From NCBI GenBank assembly GCA_934597585.1, contig CAKTSA010000038.1, positions 1 to 14,013 of the forward strand: DNA of 14,013 nucleotides, written 5' to 3'. Under the pieces are notes generated by a model, which saw only the letters and a list, made by a program, of their open reading frames with translations, did no database searches and was not told the DNA's origin. The DNA comes from an uncultured Oscillospiraceae bacterium. Lineage in GTDB: Bacteria; Bacillota; Clostridia; Oscillospirales; Oscillospiraceae. Positions 1-5,629 of the stretch are shown here, piece after piece (within the stretch, counting starts at the first letter, position 1; the number at the start of each line of letters is the position of its first letter). Both the position numbers and the translations under genes were made by a program.

Positions 1-27
1 GCCCTATTTCTTCTTTGATACGATTAA

Positions 28-60
28 AACGCCAGCTCTCGCATAACGAGAACTGGCGTT
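28..60 (+). terminator. Terminator-like hairpin at the left edge
   Basis: Arms 28-41 and 47-60 pair over 14 positions with one mismatch or wobble at the ninth position, around a 5-base loop. The following bases are CTTTG, so the U-tract is weak. A stop codon at 16-18 in the first frame lies just ahead of it, so it may end a plus-strand gene lying left of the window. That gene cannot be identified from five residues. The hairpin could equally be one more member of the repeat-rich region that follows. Confidence 0.5.
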
Positions 61-80
61 CTTTGACAGGCTGAAAACAG

Positions 81-98
81 CGAAACCCATGGGTTTCG
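81..98. repeat. Perfect 18-bp palindrome
   Basis: CGAAACCCATGGGTTTCG equals its own reverse complement, with no spacer. It sits in DNA without a gene. A palindrome with no loop fits a protein-binding site or a cruciform better than an RNA terminator. No neighbouring promoter was recognised, so its role is unknown. Confidence 0.6.
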
Positions 99-233
99 TG
101 GCATATTCTGTAATGACAGTTTAGCACTCTGGAAAATTATTGCAAGGTTTTTTGTTGATTTTCGTGCGGTTTGGAGGGGTGCATAAATGGCGGTTGGGAT
201 TTTTGGGGAATTTGACGAGGGATTTGAGGGGGG

Positions 234-290
234 TTCGCGCCCCCGGGCGCGAGGTACTTTTGTCCATGGCGACAAAAGTACCCAAAAACG
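234..290 (+). repeat. Double-hairpin intergenic repeat, copy 1
   Basis: The element has two adjacent stem-loops and a conserved tail. The small hairpin pairs 236-241 with 246-251 around loop CCCG. The large hairpin pairs GGTACTTTTGTC (253-264) with 271-282 over 12 perfect base pairs. The tail CCCAAAAACGC follows. Copy 2 at 829-887 has the same order in the opposite orientation and differs by paired changes within the stems. That points to selection on structure. Family and function are unknown. Confidence 0.75.
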
Positions 291-294
291 CCAC

Positions 295-327
295 AAGGGG
301 GAAGGGGGTCGATTCCCCTTCCCCCTT
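295..327. repeat. Perfect 13-bp purine/pyrimidine hairpin
   Basis: AAGGGGGAAGGGG (295-307) pairs exactly with 315-327 around a 7-base loop. One arm is pure purine and the other pure pyrimidine. It lies directly after repeat copy 1 and could belong to the same larger element. No U-tract follows on the plus strand (TTGACCCCC), so it is not a clear terminator. Confidence 0.6.
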
Positions 328-808
328 GACCCCCATCCGGCGACCAAGAGGGGGCCGCGGCCTTCGGCCCTCGTTGCGCCAACCGCCCGGTGGCCACGTT
401 TCGTGTCCGCCAAGCGGGGCGCTGCCTTGAAAGTGGCTTGCTGCATCCGCCACCGGCGGCGCTGCGCCGCTTTCCCCTTTGGAATCCCCCAGGGGAAAGA
501 ACGAAAAGACCTGTTCGTAGGGGGCGGCGATCCTGTTGCAGTGCCCAAAATTTCTGCGCTACCTAACGGCGGGCGCTTGAAATTTTGACCGCGGCCACTC
601 GTTCACCTCGCTGTATCTGCCACAGGCAGCGCTCGGATCGCTCCCCTCGACACCTCGGCGTACAGCGATTTATTTTCTACCGTTGCAAAAATGAGCGGCA
701 GCGGCGCAAGAAGAAAGTCGATACGTCATGCGCTGCGATAACAAATACGTCCTGTGACCGCGTGGTAAAAGGCCACAAATTTACAACGCAAAACAGCGTG
801 GGCGGATT

Positions 809-827
809 CTTAAACCGCAGGTTTAAG
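809..827. repeat. Small perfect hairpin beside repeat copy 2
   Basis: CTTAAACC (809-816) pairs with GGTTTAAG (820-827) around loop GCA. It directly precedes the inverted copy of the double-hairpin repeat. No function can be assigned. Confidence 0.5.
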
Positions 828-828
828 C

Positions 829-887
829 AGCGTTTTTGGGTACTTTTGCCGCTGCGGGCAAAAGTACCTCGTGGCCGGAGCCACGAA
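829..887 (-). repeat. Double-hairpin intergenic repeat, copy 2 (inverted)
   Basis: Read on the minus strand this has the same order as copy 1: small hairpin (arms 870-875 and 880-885, loop 876-879), 12-bp hairpin (839-850 with 857-868), then CCCAAAAACGC. Two pairs of the small stem and one of the large stem differ from copy 1, and in each case both partners changed so that pairing is kept. The two copies bound a segment of roughly 540 bases in inverted orientation. Confidence 0.75.
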
Positions 888-925
888 ACTCTTCCCCTCG
901 CGCCGGGGCGCAAAACTCCCCCTGC

Positions 926-951
926 GGGCGGCCGCAAGGGCCGCCCCTACG
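926..951. repeat. GC-rich hairpin with CCCCTACG end
   Basis: GGGCGGCC (926-933) pairs with GGCCGCCC (939-946) and is followed by CTACG. The same plan, a stem opening with GGGC and closing with GCCCCTACG, recurs 40 bases further on at 972-998 with a different stem. Together these look like a family of short intergenic repeats. Confidence 0.55.
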
Positions 952-971
952 CAGCTTTGCATTCCCTGTAC

Positions 972-998
972 GGGCCGATGAGGGCATCGGCCCCTACG
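972..998. repeat. 27-base hairpin repeat, copy near yigZ
   Basis: GGGCCGATG (972-980) pairs with CATCGGCCC (985-993) and is followed by CTACG. A related sequence with 23 of 27 identical positions lies at 5226-5252, in another intergenic gap. The unit therefore behaves as a dispersed repeat, not as part of one gene. Confidence 0.6.
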
Positions 999-1030
999 AA
1001 AAGAGTGTCCTCCAACACTGCGGTGGGGTG

Positions 1031-1045
1031 ACGGGCGCTGCCCGT
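1031..1045 (-). terminator. Possible weak terminator of the hflX-yigZ operon
   Basis: ACGGGC and GCCCGT pair around a 3-base loop, a few bases downstream of the yigZ stop on the minus strand. There is no U-tract after it in that direction, so intrinsic termination is doubtful. It is the only hairpin close to the operon end. Confidence 0.3.
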
Positions 1046-1051
1046 TATATG

Positions 1052-1687
1052 TCATTTCACCTCGACACGGGGGCCGGGGCGGTATTCCTGGGAGAGTAGG
1101 CGGATGGTGATGGCACCGGCGGAGAGGTCGGTGAGGCGCTTTTGCAGGGCCTCTGCGTTTTCCGCGGGCAGGGAGACGGAGAGGGTCACGTCGGCGGCGT
1201 AGGACACGTCGTCGATGACGCCGAAGTGGGCCTCGATCTCCAGCTTCACCCGCTCGAACAGCGGATAGGTGCAGGGCACCTCCACCCTGGCCCAGGCGCC
1301 CATGACGGCCACGCCTGCGGCCACCAGCGCGTCCTTGGCCCCCTTGGAATAGGCACGGGTCAGGCCGCCGGCCCCCAGCAGGATGCCGCCGAAATAGCGG
1401 GTGACCACGCAGCAGACGTTGGTGACCTCCTCCCGCTCCAGCACCTTCAGCATGGGCTGACCGGCGGTGCCCTGGGGTTCGCCGTCGTCGCTGTAGCGGG
1501 CGGTGGTGGGGCCGATGCGGTAGCACCAGCAGTTGTGACGGGCGTCGTAGTATTTGGCCTTCATGTCCTTGATGTACTGCTGGGCCTGCTCCTCGGTCTC
1601 CACGGGCCAGATGTGGCTGATGAAGCGGGAGCGCTTCTCCACGAATTCGCTGTCCGCCGCCTGGAAGGGAACCTTGAAGGTGCTCAT
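1052..1687 (-). CDS. yigZ: YigZ/IMPACT family protein
   Basis: The 211-residue protein has the usual length of the bacterial YigZ (IMPACT, UPF0029) family. Family hallmarks are clear in the N-terminal domain: YYDARHNCWCYR (46-57), SDDGEPQGTAGQPML (66-80) and VVTRYFGGILLGAGGL (94-109). The C-terminal part from about residue 140 fits the DUF1949 ferredoxin-like domain. The family is related to eukaryotic IMPACT, a regulator of Gcn2-dependent translational control. The bacterial role is not settled and is probably cytosolic. The ATG overlaps the hflX stop as ATGA, and AAGGAGG lies seven bases upstream inside hflX, so translation is probably coupled. No separate promoter is visible. The identity is secure; the function is not. 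Confidence 0.95.
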   Translation of the reverse strand: MSTFKVPFQAADSEFVEKRSRFISHIWPVETEEQAQQYIKDMKAKYYDARHNCWCYRIGPTTARYSDDGEPQGTAGQPMLKVLEREEVTNVCCVVTRYFGGILLGAGGLTRAYSKGAKDALVAAGVAVMGAWARVEVPCTYPLFERVKLEIEAHFGVIDDVSYAADVTLSVSLPAENAEALQKRLTDLSAGAITIRLLSQEYRPGPRVEVK

Positions 1688-2988
1688 TCCCAGTCCTCCT
1701 TTGGGGGCTGCCAGCCCTCAATGTAGTCCTTCAGCTGGCCCAGGAGGCGGGGGTTGCACACGGCCACCACGTCCACAGTGGCGGCGTACTCCACGCTCTC
1801 CACCCTGGCTTCGCGGTACAGGGCGTCCAGGGCGCCGGCCTTGTCATAGGGCAGGTGGAGGGTCACGCGCTTGGTGCCCTTGTCCAGCTTCTTGTCGATG
1901 AGCTCCAGCAGCTGGGGGATGCCCTCGCCTGTCTTGGCGGAGATGGCCACGGCGTCGGCCTCCTTGGCCCGGTCGCCGGGGAAGCTGAGGTCGGACTTGT
2001 TGTAGACCCGGATGCAGGGGATGGTGTCGGCCCCCAGGTCACGGATCAGGCGGTCTACGGTGTCGGCCTGCTGACGCCACTGGAGGTTGGAGGAGTCGAT
2101 GACGTGGAGCAGCAGGTCGGCGTACTCCAGCTCCTCCAGGGTGGCCTTGAAGGCCTCCACCAGCTGGTGGGGCAGCTTGCGGATAAAGCCCACGGTGTCG
2201 GAGATCACCACGTCCAGGGTGTCGCTGACGGTCAGCAGACGGGTGGTGGTGTCCAGGGTGTCGAAGAGGCGGTTGTTGGCGGGGATGTCCGCGCCGGTGA
2301 TGGCGTTGAGCAGCGTGGACTTGCCGGCGTTGGTGTAGCCCACGATGGCCACCACGGGGATCTCGTTCTTGCTGCGGCGCTGGCGCTGGGTGGCACGGAC
2401 ACGGCGGACCTCCTCCAGTTCTGCCTTCAGCTTGTCGATCTTGCGGCGGATGTGGCGGCGGTCGGTCTCCAGCTGGGTCTCGCCGGGGCCTTTGGTGCCG
2501 ATGGGGGAGCCGCCGGTGCCGCCCTGGCGCTCCAGGTGGCTCCACATGCCGATGAGGCGGGGCAGCAGGTACTGGTACTGGGCCAGCTCCACCTGCAGGC
2601 AGCCCTCCTTGGTGCGGGCCCGCTGGGCGAAGATGTCCAGGATCAGGCCGCTGCGGTCGATGACCTGCACGCCCAGCAGTTCGGTGAGGACGCGGATCTG
2701 GGAGGGGGACAGGTCGTTGTCGAAGATGACCATGGTGGCCTGCTCGTTGTCCACCATGCGCTTGACCTCCTCCACCTTGCCCTCGCCGATGAAGCTGTGG
2801 GGGTCGGGCTTCTCCCGGCTCTGCAGTATGATGCCCGCGGTGTCGCCGCCGGCGGTGTCCACCAGCTCGGAGAGCTCCATGAGGCTCTCTTCGTCGGCGC
2901 TGTCGTCGCCCAGCACGGGAGAGCGGAGACCCACCAGCACGGCGTGGTCGCGGGATTCCTTGTTGTTTTCCAGTGTTTTACGTTCCAT
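1684..2988 (-). CDS. hflX: GTPase HflX, ribosome-associated
   Basis: The 434-residue protein has the HflX layout: an N-terminal glycine-rich subdomain, a charged helical linker with the HflX signature GPGETQLETDRR (167-178), and a GTPase domain. The G motifs are complete: P-loop GYTNAGKST (217-225), the TTT of G2 (247-249), DTVG (264-267), NKSD (330-333) and SAKTG (350-354). HflX binds the large ribosomal subunit and splits stalled ribosomes, typically under stress. The frame stays open to 3078, but I chose the ATG at 2988 because GAGG lies just upstream, a promoter with an extended leader fits it, and the extra 30 residues do not look like the family. It is the first gene of the operon with yigZ. 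Confidence 0.97.
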   Translation of the reverse strand: MERKTLENNKESRDHAVLVGLRSPVLGDDSADEESLMELSELVDTAGGDTAGIILQSREKPDPHSFIGEGKVEEVKRMVDNEQATMVIFDNDLSPSQIRVLTELLGVQVIDRSGLILDIFAQRARTKEGCLQVELAQYQYLLPRLIGMWSHLERQGGTGGSPIGTKGPGETQLETDRRHIRRKIDKLKAELEEVRRVRATQRQRRSKNEIPVVAIVGYTNAGKSTLLNAITGADIPANNRLFDTLDTTTRLLTVSDTLDVVISDTVGFIRKLPHQLVEAFKATLEELEYADLLLHVIDSSNLQWRQQADTVDRLIRDLGADTIPCIRVYNKSDLSFPGDRAKEADAVAISAKTGEGIPQLLELIDKKLDKGTKRVTLHLPYDKAGALDALYREARVESVEYAATVDVVAVCNPRLLGQLKDYIEGWQPPKEDWE

Positions 2989-3024
2989 AATAGCCTCGGT
3001 CCTGATCAAAATGAATTTGCACCT

Positions 3025-3053
3025 ATTATATACGGTTTTTGGGCGGTTGTAAA
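3025..3053 (-). promoter_or_regulatory. Promoter of the hflX-yigZ operon
   Basis: On the minus strand TTTACA (3048-3053) and TATAAT (3025-3030) are separated by 17 bases, close to the sigma-70/SigA consensus. The -10 box ends about 36 bases before the hflX ATG at 2988. It also lies upstream of the longer alternative reading frame's usable region, which supports the 2988 start. Confidence 0.8.
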
Positions 3054-3086
3054 CGGGGAAAACGGGGTGTCTATGCACTCAGCATA

Positions 3087-3115
3087 TTGTATTCTTTTTT
3101 CAATGGTGGTATAGT
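3087..3115 (+). promoter_or_regulatory. Promoter of the LRR-dockerin gene
   Basis: TTGTAT (3087-3092) and TATAGT (3110-3115) are 17 bases apart on the plus strand. The start codon at 3163 is about 48 bases downstream, preceded by AGGAGG. It is divergent from the hflX promoter with only 33 bases between the two -35 boxes. Confidence 0.75.
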
Positions 3116-3162
3116 GTATTTGATATGTTATGCACAAAGATATCACGACAGGAGGAGAAGAC

Positions 3163-5178
3163 ATGTTCAAGCGTATGATCGGACTGTGTACGGCGGCGCT
3201 GATGCTGGTCAGTCTGCTGCCCGCCGCCGTGTGGGCCGAGGGGACAGACTCGGAACAGACGGCGGCGCCCGTCCTGCAGGACGGGGCGGTGGAGACGGCG
3301 GAAGTTCCCGCAGAACTGGAAACAAACGTGGCGCCGGAGGGCGGTATTGCCCTGTACAGCAGCGCCACCAGTGGGTCGTGCGGGGAGAATGTAACGTGGA
3401 GTTATGATGCTGATACCGGCACGCTGACGATCAGTGGTGAGGGTGAGATGAAAGATTTTAGCGCGACTTATGATCGAGACGATGAAACATATTATAAGCC
3501 CACCTACCCATGGCCTTCATCTATTGCCAGGCTTATTGTTAAGGATGGTGTGACCAGGCTAGGTAGTTTTGCATTCTACAAATGCACTTCTCTTGTTGAT
3601 GTCTCGCTGCCTGAGTCTGTTGAAGCTTTCGGTTCCTATTGCTTTGCCGAATGCCCCCGGCTTATATCGCTGACCATACCTCCTAAAGTCACGGTAATAC
3701 CGCAGAGCTTTTGCGAGGGATGCTGGAACATAGAGGAAATTACTATTCCCAACGGTGTGACGCATATCAAACGCAAGGCTTTTTATGGTACTCAAATCAC
3801 CACACTGACCATCCCTGACAGTGTCGTGCAAATCGGTTCAGAGATCAGCGCGAGCAACAAAATAAGCCACATCACTTATAACGGCCCCCGCAGTCAGTGG
3901 GAAAAGCTCGACATCGACACTTCCAATACGTTTAGAACCTCTTCAGGAAACAAATATGAAGCGTCTATTGCGAACGGCACAATCTATGGCACTACCGGTA
4001 AAATAGCACTCACCTGGGAGGTGGAGTCTAATTTTGCACTGCGCATCAGTGGAATGGGTGAGATACCTGATTACGAACTAGGCAAAGCACCTTGGTATGA
4101 CTACGCTTCCTTTATTGGAGAAATCATTCTGGACAGCCTTATTACCCGCATTGGAAATCATGCTTTCTATAACTGCACTAAACTAAAAGAAGTTCGAAGC
4201 AACTCGAAAAACTTGATAACCGGATGCAATTACAATATAGAAGAAATTGGTGAATCCGCTTTTGAGCTCTGCACAACGCTCAGCACTTTTCCCTTCTCTG
4301 AGATGAAGCAGTTGGAAAGCGTTGGTAGATATTCTTTCCATAACACCGGGCTTTCTGGTAACATTACTTTGCCCGACTCGTTGGAGCACATCGAACATGG
4401 CACTTTTGAGAACACCCCCATTGGCAGTGTCATTATTAGCAATAATGTGACTGCCATTGGCCAGTTCTCCTTTTATAACTGCTCCGAGCTCACAGACATT
4501 TTCTATCGCGGCACCCAGGCACAATGGAAAAGTCTAATGTATGGAGAAAATAATAAAGTCCCGTCAGGAACCATTCTTCATCTTAATTCTTGGTGCCGTC
4601 CCGGCTATTCAACAAAAGCTGTCGATTCCATTCCTGCTTCTTGTACAACACCCGGCAGTGAAGGTGGTTCTGTGTGCTCTGGCTGTGGGGCGCTGGTTTC
4701 AGGTGGCACAGTGGTCCCCGCGACGGGTCACACTGAGGTCACGGACGTTGCTGTGGCAGCTACTTGCGGGAGTGCTGGCAAGACGGAGGGCAAGCACTGC
4801 TCCGTGTGTAATGAGATATTGGTAGCACAAAGCGAAATTCCCGCCACGGGGAAGCACACCTGGGATGGCGGCGTGGTCACGACGGCTGCTACCAGTTCTG
4901 CGGAGGGCGTTATGACGTTTACCTGCACAGTGTGTAAGGAAACCAAAACGGAGGCCATTCCCATGCTCGGTACCCTTCCGGGCGATGTGAACGGCGACGG
5001 GAAGGTGGATATCACCGATATGGCCCTTGTGTATGAATATCTGACCGGACAAAAGGTGTTTGACGACGGGCAGAAAAAGGCCGCCGATGTGGTAAATGAC
5101 GGCGGAGAGGGGCCGATCGTGGACGTATACGACCTGCAGCGGCTGTATGAGGCGGTCAGTGGGATCCGGCCTTTTTGA
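3163..5178 (+). CDS. Secreted BspA-type leucine-rich-repeat protein with C-terminal dockerin
   Basis: The 671-residue protein starts at 3163, where CAGGAGGAG lies at good spacing; an ATG 33 bases earlier lacks this site. A signal peptide (basic MFKR, hydrophobic core, likely cleavage after AVWA at 25) indicates export. Residues about 70-470 carry LRR_5/BspA repeats with AF-x2-C-x2-L units (for example 137-144, 334-341, 366-373, 436-443) in two related modules. Residues about 490-600 hold related segments with CSGC, CSVC and CTVC pairs. A dockerin (607-668) ends the protein. Its first calcium loop, DVNGDGKVDITD (608-619), is complete. The second (642-657) is about four residues too long. The family binds host or matrix ligands, and the dockerin should dock to a cohesin. 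The ligand is unknown. The LRR core is AT-richer than both ends. Confidence 0.92.
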   Translation: MFKRMIGLCTAALMLVSLLPAAVWAEGTDSEQTAAPVLQDGAVETAEVPAELETNVAPEGGIALYSSATSGSCGENVTWSYDADTGTLTISGEGEMKDFSATYDRDDETYYKPTYPWPSSIARLIVKDGVTRLGSFAFYKCTSLVDVSLPESVEAFGSYCFAECPRLISLTIPPKVTVIPQSFCEGCWNIEEITIPNGVTHIKRKAFYGTQITTLTIPDSVVQIGSEISASNKISHITYNGPRSQWEKLDIDTSNTFRTSSGNKYEASIANGTIYGTTGKIALTWEVESNFALRISGMGEIPDYELGKAPWYDYASFIGEIILDSLITRIGNHAFYNCTKLKEVRSNSKNLITGCNYNIEEIGESAFELCTTLSTFPFSEMKQLESVGRYSFHNTGLSGNITLPDSLEHIEHGTFENTPIGSVIISNNVTAIGQFSFYNCSELTDIFYRGTQAQWKSLMYGENNKVPSGTILHLNSWCRPGYSTKAVDSIPASCTTPGSEGGSVCSGCGALVSGGTVVPATGHTEVTDVAVAATCGSAGKTEGKHCSVCNEILVAQSEIPATGKHTWDGGVVTTAATSSAEGVMTFTCTVCKETKTEAIPMLGTLPGDVNGDGKVDITDMALVYEYLTGQKVFDDGQKKAADVVNDGGEGPIVDVYDLQRLYEAVSGIRPF

Positions 5179-5192
5179 AATTCATAACGACG

Positions 5193-5221
5193 AAGGCAGA
5201 CCCGGGAGGGTCTGCCTTTTT
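5193..5221 (+). terminator. Intrinsic terminator of the LRR-dockerin gene
   Basis: AAGGCAGACCC (5193-5203) pairs perfectly with 5208-5218 around a 4-base loop. Together with the last two bases of the arm it gives a run of five T. It lies 14 bases after the stop codon. Being nearly symmetric with AA on the left, it mainly serves the plus strand. Confidence 0.9.
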
Positions 5222-5225
5222 CTGC

Positions 5226-5252
5226 GGGCCGGTGAGGGCAGCGGTCCCTGCG
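5226..5252. repeat. Degenerate copy of the 27-base hairpin repeat
   Basis: This stretch matches 972-998 at 23 of 27 positions in the same orientation. It sits between the two convergent terminators. The substitutions weaken the stem relative to the first copy, as expected of an older copy. Confidence 0.5.
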
Positions 5253-5281
5253 GGATGGCTGCCGATGGCTCTCTGCACGAA

Positions 5282-5316
5282 AAAAAGACCTGCATCGCTG
5301 GGATGCAGGTCTTTTT
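5282..5316 (-). terminator. Terminator of rpmE, probably bidirectional
   Basis: Arms 5282-5296 and 5302-5316 pair perfectly over 15 bp around a 5-base loop. The run of A at 5280-5286 becomes the U-tract for minus-strand transcription from rpmE. The T-run at 5312-5316 would also stop plus-strand readthrough. It begins 10 bases past the rpmE stop. Confidence 0.93.
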
Positions 5317-5326
5317 GTGTGTCTTT

Positions 5327-5530
5327 TTAGCCCTCCAGGCCGAAACGCTTGTTGAACTTGGCAACGCGTCCGCCGGTATCGACAAGCTTCTGCTTGCCGG
5401 TGAAGAACGGGTGACACTTAGAGCAGACTTCCACGCGAATATCCTTCTTCGTAGAACCTGTCTCAATCACATTACCGCAGGCGCATTTGATAGTAGTCTG
5501 CTGATAATTGGGATGGATTCCTTCCTTCAT
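5327..5530 (-). CDS. rpmE: Large-subunit ribosomal protein bL31, zinc-binding type
   Basis: The 67-residue protein matches bL31 across its full length, starting [10 protein letters not shown] and ending [10 protein letters not shown]. Four cysteines (16 and 18 as CAC, 36 and 39 as CSKC) form the zinc site of the C+ form. bL31 bridges the large and small subunits near the central protuberance. C+ forms can be replaced by cysteine-less paralogues under zinc limitation in some bacteria; whether such a paralogue exists here cannot be seen. The ATG at 5530 has AAGGGGTG upstream at slightly long spacing. It has its own promoter after addA and a strong terminator, so it is transcribed as a single gene, with possible readthrough from addA. 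Confidence 0.98.
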   Translation of the reverse strand: MKEGIHPNYQQTTIKCACGNVIETGSTKKDIRVEVCSKCHPFFTGKQKLVDTGGRVAKFNKRFGLEG

Positions 5531-5592
5531 TGCTCTGGTTCACCCCTTTCCGGTACACTTGTCGTCTGGTTTTACCCATAAACGCAACTGTG

Positions 5593-5621
5593 ATAATACC
5601 ACACCCTGCGGCAAAATGCAA
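5593..5621 (-). promoter_or_regulatory. Promoter of rpmE
   Basis: On the minus strand TTGCAT (5616-5621) and TATTAT (5593-5598) are exactly 17 bases apart. They fall between the addA stop and the rpmE start, leaving a leader of about 55 bases. No terminator hairpin for addA was found in this gap, so rpmE may also receive readthrough. Confidence 0.75.
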
Positions 5622-5629
5622 GTACTTTT

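Larger units (their letters stand above)
99..1051. other. Gene-poor repeat-bearing region of about 950 bases
   Basis: Open frames exist here on both strands, but their translations are rich in Arg, Pro and Gly, show no recognisable domain, and follow the GC-rich hairpins rather than a codon pattern. None has a convincing ribosome binding site linked to a recognisable protein. The region contains several stem-loops, listed separately, two inverted copies of a double-hairpin repeat, and short repeats around a GTAGGGG core (514-523 on plus, 944-953 and 991-1000 inverted). A decayed gene cannot be excluded, but I see no trace of one. Confidence 0.6.

Noticed and set aside
2..46. Possible C-terminus PYFFFDTIKTPALA of a gene entering from the left
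   Set aside because: The frame would run into the hairpin at 28-60, which fits better downstream of a stop. Fourteen residues are not enough to identify a gene.
24..1031. Several open frames of 86-174 codons on both strands in the left kilobase
   Set aside because: Mutually overlapping, Arg/Pro-rich, without domains; they follow GC-rich hairpins and repeats rather than a coding pattern.
1855..3114. Plus-strand open frame of 419 codons opposite hflX
   Set aside because: Shadow of HflX with Gly/Val/Leu/Gln-rich translation and no ribosome binding site of note.
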